Shown in pieces: positions 55,385 through 64,000 of a stretch of 64,000 nucleotides of DNA (position 1 is its first letter; each line of letters opens with the position of its first letter). The position numbers and the translations under genes are program-made. The notes under the pieces are model-generated. The model searched no databases. It was not told the DNA's origin and was given only the letters and a program-made list of their open reading frames with translations. Origin of the DNA: Bathynomus jamesi (lineage: Eukaryota > Arthropoda > Malacostraca > Isopoda > Cirolanidae). The DNA lies in contig JAJOZX010005520.1 in assembly GCA_023014485.1 (NCBI GenBank), forward strand, positions 124,001 to 188,000. Reading direction: 5' to 3'.

Positions 55385-56155
55385 TCATGGTATTTCAAAG
55401 TCTAAACTTTTTAAATAAACGTCCAGCTCTAGACCATTCTCACCTTGTTCAGCCCTACACTCGGTAAACCCATCGAGCAGAGCGGTGTATGCGTATTCAA
55501 GTACTATATGAAAATAAAGCATATCCGTAACACGCGCGTCTAATATAGGTTTCAGCTTGCGGAATCCGACGATTTCAAACATTCTGTCGAGGATGAAACG
55601 GTTTCGCGTAGGAACAAGAGCGTTATTATCAGAAGCATTCTTCCACATCAGCCGTATATCAATGCATGGTCGATCGTTATTTATACACAACGTACATACA
55701 ACGGCGTATGAGGGTGCGTCACTAATCTGCTCTCTTCTTGTACCTACGTTAGCAGGTATTTTATAACGATCTTCACTCCACTTCTCAACTATCACGAAGA
55801 TTCTATTCATCTCCTCGACACTTAAATAAACCCGTTTGTTTGTTTGTCTACATTCCGTTTCCAGCACATAGCTAACGGTACCGGATTTACGCCTGAACAC
55901 GCGCAACGATTTCGTCACGGACACATGCGAGGCACGCAGGTAGGCAGGAACGGTTCGATAGGCGGCTGACTCGATGATACGTGAATGGGCTTGTTCGAAC
56001 TCGTATGATCCGCGAGTCGCACCATAATCGTGCGGCGAATTGTTGTACATATTGGGTAGGTGTTTTTCCGATACAAGAATTAATTTCGGTTTTATCACTA
56101 CCAGACTACGCACCAGACAGTTTCCCTCAGGGTAATTTTCACGAACTAGGCACAT
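55385..56155 (-). CDS. Polinton-associated hypothetical protein, 256 aa
   Basis: An intact frame from ATG at 56155. I do not recognise the family. It has no membrane segment or signal peptide, is rich in Arg, Lys and Val, and contains a strand-helix-like KRVYLSVEEMNRIFVIVEKW, faintly like PC4-type single-strand-binding domains; I would not lean on that. Just before its stop, another frame (KYHELWYKAIDWYKAELTYT, 55400-55256) continues with coding-like sequence and ends exactly over the ATG of the next gene, so the true protein is probably about 300 residues and the stop here reflects an indel. Confidence 0.6.
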   Translation of the reverse strand: MCLVRENYPEGNCLVRSLVVIKPKLILVSEKHLPNMYNNSPHDYGATRGSYEFEQAHSRIIESAAYRTVPAYLRASHVSVTKSLRVFRRKSGTVSYVLETECRQTNKRVYLSVEEMNRIFVIVEKWSEDRYKIPANVGTRREQISDAPSYAVVCTLCINNDRPCIDIRLMWKNASDNNALVPTRNRFILDRMFEIVGFRKLKPILDARVTDMLYFHIVLEYAYTALLDGFTECRAEQGENGLELDVYLKSLDFEIP

Positions 56156-56156
56156 T

Positions 56157-56754
56157 TTATAATGTTTTACTAAACATCTTCACACACCGGCGCACTATTT
56201 GAGAGGAACATATGCTCATATTTTTCCTTTCTGCCCAGCAAACGATTCTCGTCTCTAAATCTGTTAAAAACTCACGCAGGGCACTAGCCACAACCTCACT
56301 ACGAACCTCATCATGATATATATTAATAGTGATAAAAATACTTAAGATTGTCCATGATGACGAGATTCACATTTTCAGTCGTAGGGTATGAGTAATCGAC
56401 ATGGTGTAACATGACATAATACCGCTTGTCACACCACCCATCCACAAGACATTATCCATACCTGCTGCTTCTCTTCTGCACGCGTTGTTTCTTTTACTTC
56501 ACGGTATATGTGAGACTTTATAAAGTTTAGCTCTACAGCATACTTCAGCACATCGTCTGTGCAACGAAAGCCTTCAACGGTCTCACCAGAACACCCGTAG
56601 AGTATCTGTACATCTTGCAACTTCGCACAATCCAATGTGGTTTTAAAAGAGGCATAGAGGGGGGAATAGGAAGTTTTTCGGTATCCACCACATCTTCACA
56701 CTTTGTTGAATACCATTTCATAAACGTTGCACAAGCAATATTAAAGGTAGCCAT
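56157..56754 (-). CDS. Polinton-associated hypothetical protein, ~195 aa, frameshifted
   Basis: From ATG at 56754 coding-like sequence runs leftwards in shifting frames: MATFNIACATFMKWYSTKCE, LDCAKLQDVQILYGCSGETV and KYAVELNFIKSHIYREVKET (about 56530), YYVMLHHVDYSYPTTENVN (about 56390), and IYHDEVRSEVVASALREFL (about 56290), with a stop at 56157-56159 just before the next start at 56155. The close spacing on both sides argues it is one gene. No family is recognised. Three short indels split it. Confidence 0.5.
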
Positions 56755-56763
56755 TTTCTTCTG

Positions 56764-57040
56764 AATACACGTCTGATCTCCTTTTTTTCTTCTACGCTGG
56801 CGAATACACGTCTGATCTCAAGGGCTTACTGCAGTAGACTGACCACGCAGGGAATCCCGAATAGCAGCATGACTCACGTTGCTGGTCTTACAGTGGCGGA
56901 GCTTAGAACTTTCACCTGTGCACACACACAAAGGAGAAAGTAAAACGCTAATTGAAACATGATTTATTTAATAAACGAGATATTCAAGTTATATATATTT
57001 ACAAATACGACTTAATAAACGAGATATTCAAGTTATATAT
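56764..57040. repeat. Rearranged junction with two short direct duplications
   Basis: AATACACGTCTGATCTC occurs twice about 40 bp apart near 56765-56820, and ATAAACGAGATATTCAAGTT occurs at 56971 and 57015 (period 44). The capsid gene similarity stops exactly at the second duplication. Confidence 0.75.
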
Positions 57041-57044
57041 ATAT

Positions 57045-57337
57045 CGCAGACCGTTCCATCAGAATGGGCTATACGTAGCTTAGCGTACATGTGCACACAG
57101 CTTGGATCAAAAAAGTAAGGGCCTGAGCTGGGTATCACGAATTCTATAGGTGCACTCGGGGAACTAATTGTGTTTAAAGGGTTAATTGTAAAAATCACTG
57201 TGCTCAATAGAAACTTGAGTTGGAGGCAACAGCTCCGATTTACAGCATTGTGAACTACATGGGTGGATGAAGCGTGCCATGGCGAGTTAGAAATAGTGCC
57301 TCCTCTCTCGACAAGTAGTAAACAAACTATGATTCAT
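57045..57337 (-). pseudogene. Major capsid protein, N-terminal ~100 residues only
   Basis: From ATG at 57337 the minus strand encodes, in shifting frames, SLFTTC at the start, LPPTQVSIEHSDFYN at about 57215, then INPLNTISSPSAPIEFVIPS and GPYFFDPSCVHMYAKLRIAH up to 57050. This matches the start of the double-jelly-roll (hexon-like) Polinton capsid proteins, where a PPTQ-xSIE motif precedes the PIEF strand. Such proteins are usually several hundred residues. Similarity stops at the 44 bp duplication at 56971-57040, so most of the gene is missing. Confidence 0.65.
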
Positions 57338-57429
57338 GAGATCAATGTCCTTAGCTTATATCAGTCAAAAAAGTGGTCAACCATAGGTTTCATTCGCTTA
57401 CAGCACTTCTTTTTTGATATCTTTTACGT

Positions 57430-57741
57430 TTAATACCACGTGACCCCTTCTTCCGGGCAGCCTCTCTTCTTCCCGCCACCACGCATTTTTCTCTTTGCAT
57501 CTTTGATGATTTCGTCCCGTGTACGCTTTAAATGTTTTTTTAGAGCTTCTTTAGGTTTAGCCCCGGCCAATATGTCTTCTGCAGTGTTAAGACCTGATTG
57601 TAGCGCTTTCCTTCCGAGGTATCTGGCACCCCTCTTCAGCAAAGGAACAGCCGTACGTAGTATGGATGAAAAAATGGATCCAAGTCCACTACCGCGCTGG
57701 TATCTCACCCCTCGATAGACGGTGAAAGGCTTTCTATCCAT
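57430..57741 (-). CDS. Small basic virion-like protein (adenovirus pVI/pX-like)
   Basis: An intact 103-residue frame. It starts MDRKPFTVYRGVRYQRGSGL, followed by an amphipathic segment (IFSSILRTAVPLLKRGARYL) and a very basic C-terminus (KKHLKRTRDEIIKDAKRKM). The YQRGxGLG...FRxxxPxLKRGARxLGRxAL pattern is found in Polinton/Maverick elements and recalls adenovirus core or membrane-lytic minor proteins. It sits between the minor and major capsid genes, with its ATG 5 bases after the minor capsid stop. Confidence 0.75.
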   Translation of the reverse strand: MDRKPFTVYRGVRYQRGSGLGSIFSSILRTAVPLLKRGARYLGRKALQSGLNTAEDILAGAKPKEALKKHLKRTRDEIIKDAKRKMRGGGKKRGCPEEGVTWY

Positions 57742-57747
57742 TATAAC

Positions 57748-58600
57748 TCAGTGCGTCGAAAGTGTAGCTTCACTGTTAAGCTCCCGTTACCGAATGGGAA
57801 GTTTTCACCCTCAATCGTTTTATATATATTGAGATATTGGTTATTAAATTAGTTGCGACATTCACATAATGGGGTCTGTCATATGTAATACTCAAACTCC
57901 TTCCTCTATGGTTGGGGATGTGAGCAATGCGCAGCAGGCGTGCCTGGGTATCCCCAACAAACTGGTGCTCCACTATATTACTGTAAATATAGCACATGTC
58001 TGGGGACCTTTCAGCCAATTTCTCCATCTTCAATTGATACATTAATCTGGACAAGTCATGCTGTGTCTCGTGAAATGTGTCTTTGGAAGGCTGCGCTATA
58101 TCGGCCATTGGTTAGAATTTTGAACATCTATGGTCTTTAATACGTCTGTTAGTCTTTGATTTTAGGATTAGTGTATGTGCAGGGTTTCCTTTGTTTACGA
58201 TTTCGTATACTAAATCATTCGTAAGGTTTGAGTTTCTTAAACTTACGTTTAAGTCTCTCACAACATCCTCGACCGAACCATATTGACCCGGTCCTAGTCT
58301 TACTTCTGTACTGTAATACCGTGCAACCTTAGTCCGAGCGATACGTATAGTTTCATCCATAGCTACCCCAGCTTTTTCACACTCGTCAATGTCTCTAAGA
58401 ATCGTAAAAACGGTTTCTTTATGTTCAATATTTAAAAAGATGGTGTCCAGCTGAATTTCGCATATCCCCACCTCATACGAATCACGACCCAATTCAATGT
58501 GCCCGTGGAGTTCTGTTACAAAGTTGGCTAGTGTGTTGTTAGGGTGTACAGACAGGGACGAGGAGGACGGGAGTGTGACGTAGAAATGGTTAGGAGCCAT
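57748..58600 (-). pseudogene. Polinton minor capsid (penton-like) protein, frameshifted
   Basis: Coding from ATG at 58600 begins with APNHFYVTLPSSSSLSVHPN and continues EVGICEIQLDTIFLN, features of the single-jelly-roll minor capsid protein of Polintons. After an indel near 58115 it continues with VEHQFVGDTQARLLRIAHIP (about 57950) and RPHYVNVATNLITNISIYIK (about 57850). A second indel near 57815 leads to NFPFGNGSLTVKLHFRRTEL and a stop at about 57748. The C-terminal FGNGSLTVKLHFRR block is strongly family-like. Full length would be about 280 residues. Confidence 0.8.
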
Positions 58601-58608
58601 GTTGCATA

Positions 58609-59658
58609 CTATTTAAGCTTCATTATTGCATCAGCTTTTATATAGGTGTTGAAGCTTTCTGGGTACCCTAGCCATTTCACCAGGTACATTTTTCTCTTTC
58701 CTGAACCTTTGCTTCCTAAAATTTTCTCAATTTTAAACACATTTTTTCCTAAATTAAACGCAACTTTCTGCAATTCCTCGCGGTAAAAGCCTCCTGAGAT
58801 TTCTTCCCCATTCAAATCTTCAATGTAATACATCATTATCTCACCTTTAGGTCTCATAGCCCTAACTTTAAAAATCTCGCGTGTCCATCCTTGCTCAAAA
58901 CCCTTTGCGAATTTATTCCCCGAACGCGACAGCCTTACATAATCATTGATTTTGAAGCGCGCAGTGTGTGGTGTTGGTGATCCATCTCTTCTCGGGAGCG
59001 TACCTCTTTCTAAAACTTCGTTAGGTGTTGTCCCAATCGTGCGATGGTGTGAGCGGTTGTAGGATGATGCCAATGATTCCAGAATGTCTAGAAATCTGTG
59101 TGTTTTTATGTGTAAAATAACGGTGCATGCGTTCCTTTATGGTGCGCTGAACTCTTTCAGCTAAAGAAGCCTTATGTATAGAATTGGTTGTGTAATAGCT
59201 GATATTAAACTCTGTCAACATGTTCTGAAAAGCACGGCCTATAAATTCCTTCCCCATATCCGTACAAAAATAGCCAGGAACCCTTTTCTTTTAACATTAG
59301 CGTTTTGGTGGCTTTAGCAACTGTTTCAGGTGATTTATTTTTCAGAGGAACTAGCCACAGATATCTAGAGAATACGTCTATTATGAATAGAATGTAGCGG
59401 TAACCATCGTTATACACAGAATATCTTTGCATGTCTGTTAAATCTGCTTGCCAAATAGAATCAATCGAGGAAGCCGTTGTCTTGGCTGTTTTAAACCTTT
59501 TTCTCACAGGCTTATGAAGCGTATAAGCGTCCTGCTCCCTCAAAAATCTTTCAACATCTTTTTTCCTACTCCGTAAACACTTCTGTACAGTCTATCTACG
59601 CCGCCGTAAGAGGATGGGTTAGAAATGTCATAATAGCGTTTAGTTAATACGTTAGCCA
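58609..59658 (-). pseudogene. Polinton integrase with chromodomain, frameshifted
   Basis: A retroviral-type DDE integrase that would insert the element into chromosomes. From ATG at 59658 it shows KRYYDISNPSSYGGVDRLYR, an indel, REQDAYTLHKPVRKRFKTAK, the first catalytic aspartate region (IWQADLTDMQRYS at about 59450), FIIDVFSRYLWLVPLKNKS, an indel near 59275, the second aspartate just before MGKEFIGRAF (about 59255), the glutamate in SLAERVQRTIKERM (about 59150), an indel near 59040, then SYNRSHHRTIGTTPNEV. A chromodomain-like C-terminus (YLVKWLGYPESFNTYI) ends at 58609. Its start overlaps the end of the upstream gene by seven bases. The only lesions are short indels. Confidence 0.88.
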
Positions 59659-60392
59659 TTTGCGTATTTTAGAGGCACGTGGGTAGGGTTGGTTGTTAAC
59701 CTCTTCTTTCTCCTCTTCAAAGGTGTTACCGCCGGGGGTGACGGCGTCTTCAATTGTGTCACATGCGTTGCATGTTCCAAGTCTTTTAACCTGTTCAGAT
59801 TTCCTATCAACGTTTTAGGGACATTTATTTGTTGTAGTCTTGCTTTAATATGCTTCCATCCTGATGGTGATGGCCTATCCCACTTTCTCACCAGATCATG
59901 GACAATGTCTACGATATTCGATCCCTGTACCTTTGATCCTTCCACAATGATCTCGCCTGTATCGGTCCATTGTATGGCTGGATCCTCATTCAATAGATTA
60001 TAAAGACTTAAGCCTTTACTCCTCAATGTATGTGGGAGGGTGCTTTTTAATACATGCTCGATATGTTGTGTGGCTAATCCCTTAATTTTTGGTTGGTCAG
60101 CTGTATCGTCGGGCACAGATCCTATGTCGCCATGTCCATCGTCCCCCGTGCTGTGCCTAATAACCACAGGAATCTCTGTAGGGTTCTTATAATTTTCGTA
60201 CTCGTGAAGAAATTTCTGCAGAGCTTCTTGGTATAAGATTCTTTTCTCATCAGGTGTTTTTTCACTGTTTAATAGGGCTAGCAATTCGCTTTCCATTCTT
60301 TTAAGTCTGCTTTTACGGGGATCTAGATCCGTGTCTGGATTCCTTTGCAGTGAAGCGTACACCTCGTGGGGAATCACTACCACTTTCTTCAT
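59652..60392 (-). CDS. Conserved Polinton protein, 246 aa
   Basis: An intact frame. It starts MKKVVVIPHEVYASLQ, has a charged helical N-terminal region (residues about 25-75, LLALLNSEKTPDEKRILYQE), a middle block around IKGLATQHIEHVLKSTLPHT (residues about 105-125) and a C-terminal block (GSNIVDIVHDLVRKWDRPSP, residues about 160-180, then RLQQINVPKTLIGN). I recognise this arrangement from invertebrate Polintons, where the function is not established; a virion-core role is only a guess. Its ATG shares one base with the preceding stop (TAATG). The C-terminus is basic (KRRKKR). Confidence 0.7.
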   Translation of the reverse strand: MKKVVVIPHEVYASLQRNPDTDLDPRKSRLKRMESELLALLNSEKTPDEKRILYQEALQKFLHEYENYKNPTEIPVVIRHSTGDDGHGDIGSVPDDTADQPKIKGLATQHIEHVLKSTLPHTLRSKGLSLYNLLNEDPAIQWTDTGEIIVEGSKVQGSNIVDIVHDLVRKWDRPSPSGWKHIKARLQQINVPKTLIGNLNRLKDLEHATHVTQLKTPSPPAVTPLKRRKKRLTTNPTHVPLKYANG

Positions 60393-60690
60393 TATATTAA
60401 TCTAGTCAGTAAAGGACCCAAAACTGAAAATAAGATGGGGAGAAATGACCCTCCTGTTTGTACAATAATTCGTTTTTTCTTCGCTACAGTTTGACTTTTA
60501 CGAGCGAGTGCACGTATTATGTTCTTGTACGGCGTAGGCGAGCCTTCTGAGGGGTTTTCATTGATACATTGCAATTTATAACGTTAAGACAGATTTCACA
60601 GATGCATTTTAAAAAGTCGGCGTCGATATTTTTAATAAACATCTGCTGCATTGCCCGGGGCAGTCGATGATAGATTTTTATTAATTCACG
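60392..60690 (-). CDS. Small basic-hydrophobic Polinton protein, one indel
   Basis: The N-terminal half (KKYRELIKIYHRLPRAMQQM, then IDADFLKCICEICLNVINCN) is followed after an indel near 60555 by KNIIRALARKSQTVAKKKRI and a hydrophobic tail (GGSFLPILFSVLGPLLTRLI). An LRALA...KK...GGFLP pattern after a CICE motif is characteristic of a small protein found in most Polintons; adenovirus pX-like or membrane-active roles have been considered. Total about 100 residues. The start is unclear because the ATG overlapping the ATPase stop is in another frame, probably another indel. Confidence 0.7.
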
Positions 60691-60693
60691 GTA

Positions 60694-61344
60694 TTTCTTT
60701 AGTCTCTGTCATTCTGGAATATACACCGTTTCAGGCTCGTTTGGAAATATATTCGTTCGTAGAAGCACTCTAAACGTGTTTCGCGGATGAAGGTCGCAAA
60801 GCAAATATCCGTAACGCGTGCTTGTAGCTTCTTTATAAACTTCCAAAAACTCCTTACGCTGATTCGGGAACATTTGATTGGCTAATACCCCAATTTGTGA
60901 TACATCTCTACGTGTGCGAATAAGACTAGATATTGCGTATTTAACGACACATCGCGCATGTATCTATTTTTGAAAAATAGATTCTGATTGATGAAGAACA
61001 CGCTTATGTTAAGATGGTGGGAGAATACTGTAAATGTCTCGGCAAACGTTTTATCCATCTCCAACATGAGATCGTCAATTACAATGACTATGTTCATTTC
61101 CCTTTAACGAATTAACGTCATATACGCCTTTGTGGAACAAAATATCATCTTGGTACTCGTTGAACACTGATTGATACGTCGAATAGCACCATATAACTTT
61201 ATGCACAAATTTCGAGAACATCTCTCCCTTTTCTTTAATGATTTTAAGCATAAACACAGTTTTACCACATCCTGTAGGTCCAGATATAATACATGTGGAT
61301 GGGCTCGTGAATCTGAATTTTTCTACAGAGTCCATTTCTAACAC
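60694..61344 (-). pseudogene. Polinton packaging ATPase (A32/FtsK-like), frameshifted
   Basis: A P-loop ATPase expected to drive DNA into capsids. From ATG at 61344 it has KFRFTSPSTCIISGPTGCGK with the Walker A motif GPTGCGKT, then VHKVIWCYSTYQSVFNEYQD. After an indel near 61090 come Walker B (NIVIVIDDLM) and ISVFFINQNLFFKNRYMRDV with the sensor-like asparagine-glutamine pair. After a second indel near 60890 the C-terminus (LANQMFPNQRKEFLEVYKEA, then YGYLLCDLHP) ends near 60694. Length would be about 215 residues, normal for Polintons. Confidence 0.88.
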
Positions 61345-61430
61345 GTCACACTCCTAAGTGGTCATTTACAAAATATTACAAATTTTGAGTGCTGTTCCTT
61401 ATATTTTGTTTTCTTCTCCCACAGAACCGT
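61345..61430. promoter_or_regulatory. Divergent intergenic spacer
   Basis: About 85 bases separate the leftward ATPase from the rightward polymerase region. It is AT-rich around 61365-61410. A bidirectional promoter is likely by position only; I see no firm motif. Confidence 0.35.
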
Positions 61431-61431
61431 G

Positions 61432-64000
61432 AATGACGATGAGGTACAGCACCCCATCATGACATTACGGATGACCTCGACGACAGTGTAGTTGTGATCC
61501 TCCCCTGCCAACGAACCCTCACCAGCGATACCGGTAGCACGTCCAAAGCGGAGGTTGATGAAGAGAACCCCACGTCAGGTATAAAGCGACCGAAATACGC
61601 GCCTGTTGCACCAGTAATAGATCCCCAACCCTCAACCTCTTACGCAACAACCCCCCAGCAGCACCTCCCGCTAATATATCCCCTAATTCATCCGCCACAG
61701 TTGCCCCCCGTTCTGTTGAGGATGATATAACGTTTGAGTTGGTGCGCTCCGCAGCCCCACCCCAGCCTTGACTAGAAATCGGTATAGAGTCAGGGTCGAC
61801 CCTAGAGCCATGTATAGCAATGGAATTGAGCGCGGGCTACGCCGGGTTGTACAGCGTATTGTAGAGTTTGCTCTTCAGAACCGCGACGAGCGTGAAGTCA
61901 GGACGAGTCTGTCCTTGGATTCGGGTCAGATGACGGTGATGTAGATGATTATTGGGTAGTAGTGCCATTTAGACGTTTGGCGGCTGAAGATGTAGAATAT
62001 ATATTAGGACGTATAATGCAAGCCGCCCAAAGTAGTATAGCCTTCAATATGGACAACTTCACGGTAAATATTGATCGTGTATTCCGTGTTGCGGGTCATA
62101 GTGCCATACCGTATACTCTTAACTTCAATTCTCGCTATTATAGAAAGCATATAAACGTCGATCGTGGTTGCGGCTTTATAGCAGTATCTTAGCACATGTT
62201 TACTGTACAAAATACACGGCTCAAAAAATTTGGCTGCCTACGGTCGTGGAACGTGCCCGTAAACTAGCTGTAGACTGTGAACTTGAATTTGACTGTAATA
62301 TGGGTCCTGAAGAGCTGAGAAGGGTAGAACAGGAAATGAATGTCCGTATAGTTGTATTTGGGTTGTGATTTAAAAGCTGTGTGAGAGATCGTACAAGACC
62401 CCTACTTATTTTAGGATTGTCGGGACAACGTATCTCCCCATCCGTAATATAAGGTGGCTTTACGCGAGTTATGACAAAAGTCGAAAATATGGGAGACATC
62501 ATGATTTGTGTAAGGGGTGCCTCGAGTTTGCGGATGATATAGTGAGACATTGTAAAGAATGTCACATGGTATGTGAGCAGTGTAAAAGCACCAAATGTGA
62601 AAGCCGTGTAGTTGAAGCTGAGAAGAGAGACTGTGATGTGTGTAGACGCACATTCTTCAATAATAACTGCTTTGATTTCCATAAATCAATTGGCACGTGC
62701 AGGAAAATGAGAATCTGTGAATGTGGTATGTTTCACACAATGGATAATTGGGGAAATTTAAGCACAAGTGTGACGAAATTCACTGTCCTACATGCCAGGA
62801 GGAGTATAAGGCGGATGGAGTAAAGCATGTATGTTATATGAAAGATGCTAAGCCTAAAAATAACCCTTGTATAACTGTATACTACGATATAGAAACATAT
62901 ACGAACGCTGAAACCAAAGAGGTAATTCCACATTTACTTGTGAGCCAGACCATCTGTGATGAGTGTATGGGATCGAATGTGACGAGTGCCCCAAATGCGG
63001 TAAACGGACAAACGTTTTTAAAACGAATGTCCACGATAGTCCTGTGAAACTATTTGTGTCCTATATTGTCAAGTTAGCCGACAAGTTCAAAAAAATGACT
63101 GTGTATATTCTCGCCCATAACGGGGCAAAGTTTGACACGCAGTTCCTTTATAAGGAGTTGCTTGAACACGAATCCTCTGAGATATTTACAGGTGATCCAT
63201 TGAAAAGAGGCAACAAATTAATACAGATGCAAAGAGGCAATGTACAATTTAAAGACACTTTATTATTCACACCTTGTAAATTAGCAAAGCTACCCAAGGT
63301 GATGGGGTAGCAGCTGAAGTTTCCAAAGGATACTTCCCTTACACTTTCCTCACCAGCGAGACTTTAAACTACGTAGGCCCACCCACCCAAACATTATTTT
63401 AACTATGACTGTATGAGTGTAGATGAACGTGAAGACTTTGATCGATACTACAACAGTTTTAATGAAAGTAACCCTTATAATATAGCTGATGAATGTGAGC
63501 GTTATTGCGTGAATGATGTGCGCGTGCTTAGAGTATGTTTCCAGGCCTTTAGAAGGATGTACATAGGCCGTTTCAAATGCGATCCGCTGCAAGTCGCAAC
63601 CACCATCGCGTCATTATGTTTTACGGTGTTCAAGAATAACTTCATGCCTAAAGACACCTTAGCCATTATTCACCGAAACAACCCCGCAGTTACGGCACAA
63701 GGCTATTTACTGGCTCATACACCTACAGCAACAGACAGGTGTATACATAAAGCACGCCCGCAACACGGGTGAAGTACCCATTAAGATTAATGGACGTGTT
63801 TTTTGGGTTGATGGGTTAAGTGAAAACCGTGTCACTGGTGTGAAGACTGTGTACTCCTTTAACGGATGCTGGTGGCATGGCCCCCGTCCTGAGTGCGGAA
63901 TCGCCGGAGATATCCACGGTAGATCTCCTGCCGACTGTCTTGCATGGACCCGCACCCGCGATCAACTTATAGGATCACAGTTCACTCACAAAGTCTTGTG
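61432..64000 (+). pseudogene. Polinton protein-primed DNA polymerase B, N-terminal part, frameshifted
   Basis: A family B polymerase that copies the element using a protein primer. After a Pro/Ser-rich start (61494-61730) comes the Polinton N-terminal domain (YSNGIERGLRRVVQ near 61815, PFRRLAAEDVEYILGRIM near 61970, LAHVYCTKYTAQKIWLP near 62190). A cysteine-rich zinc-binding segment follows at 62510-62760 (HCKECHMVCEQCKSTKCES). The proofreading exonuclease has YYDIET at 62883, AHNGAKFDTQFL at about 63115 and YCVNDVRVL at about 63505. Then come DPLQVATTIASLCFTVFKNN and an EFNGCWWHG-like block (YSFNGCWWHG at about 63860). The polymerase active site lies beyond the window. At least seven short indels break the frame; no convincing nonsense substitution was found. 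Confidence 0.88.

Larger units (their letters stand above)
54888..64000. mobile_element. Polinton/Maverick (adintovirus-like) element, right end outside window
   Basis: A DNA element with its own protein-primed polymerase, retroviral-type integrase, packaging ATPase and capsid genes. A leftward block of compact genes (61344 to 54888) and a rightward polymerase gene (from about 61430) diverge from a short spacer. I could not find terminal inverted repeats; the left terminus lies somewhere left of 54888 and the right one beyond 64000. A major part of the capsid gene is missing and no protease was seen. Frame breaks are nearly all short indels. Confidence 0.88.

Noticed and set aside
55385..56155. 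Assignment of the 256-residue protein as a PC4-like single-strand-binding protein
   Set aside because: Only one strand-helix stretch is suggestive; the rest does not fit, so I left the function unassigned.

Overview
This is arthropod nuclear DNA, most likely crustacean. I infer that from the mix of elements (many deleted mariners, several hAT elements, CR1/Jockey-like LINEs, a Penelope-like element with a GIY-YIG nuclease, a Ty3/gypsy element, a Polinton/Maverick), from degenerate TTAGG-type telomere-like stretches, and from dense TA, GA and CA microsatellites. Species is not determinable. I found no confident ordinary host gene with a known function. Almost the whole window is transposable elements, some of them nested.

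Layout. 1-950: a deleted mariner in a TA microsatellite. 950-8190: a poly(A)-tailed LINE on the minus strand, cut by a second, RNase H-type LINE and by a 3.5 kb hAT element that itself carries a 225 bp hAT MITE. 8385-10342: a hAT MITE and a decayed, intronless copy of an uncharacterised arthropod protein family. 11535-14530: a CR1-like LINE. 14600-18200: telomere-like repeats, a 202 bp palindrome, a tRNA-Lys-derived SINE and a non-autonomous hAT. 18990-21040: a piece of a cysteine-rich uncharacterised family, a deleted mariner and a MITE. 21038-24800: a LINE interrupted by a nearly complete hAT. 24896-29001: two 5'-truncated Penelope-like elements joined head to head, each ending in a hammerhead-like motif. 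29013-30657: two deleted mariners back to back. 31821-34836: two adjacent hAT insertions in a CR1-like LINE. 34837-44377: a tandem Ty3/gypsy array (LTR-internal-LTR-internal-LTR) with a 4 bp target duplication, inserted in the tail of that LINE. 44640-45610: a partial LTR with primer-binding site. 45703-45942: a MITE with perfect 74 bp inverted repeats. 47687-50545: a spliced copy of the same uncharacterised family as at 8755-10342. 52005-53045: two mariner remnants. 54888-64000: a Polinton/Maverick (adintovirus-like) element that runs off the right edge.

The Polinton is the most gene-dense part. A protein-primed DNA polymerase B reads rightwards from about 61.43 kb. A tightly packed block reads leftwards from 61.34 kb: packaging ATPase, small basic-hydrophobic protein, a conserved 246-residue protein, chromodomain integrase, minor capsid protein, a pVI/pX-like basic protein, the first ~100 residues of the major capsid protein, and three genes of uncertain function. 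One of those three resembles the N-terminal domain of Polinton polymerase. The rest of the capsid gene and a recognisable protease are not in the window.

Caution. From about 34 kb rightwards nearly every reading-frame break I checked is a 1-3 base insertion or deletion, with very few substitutions between the two gypsy copies. That pattern is more like unpolished long-read assembly than biological decay, so several 'pseudogenes' here may be intact in the organism.
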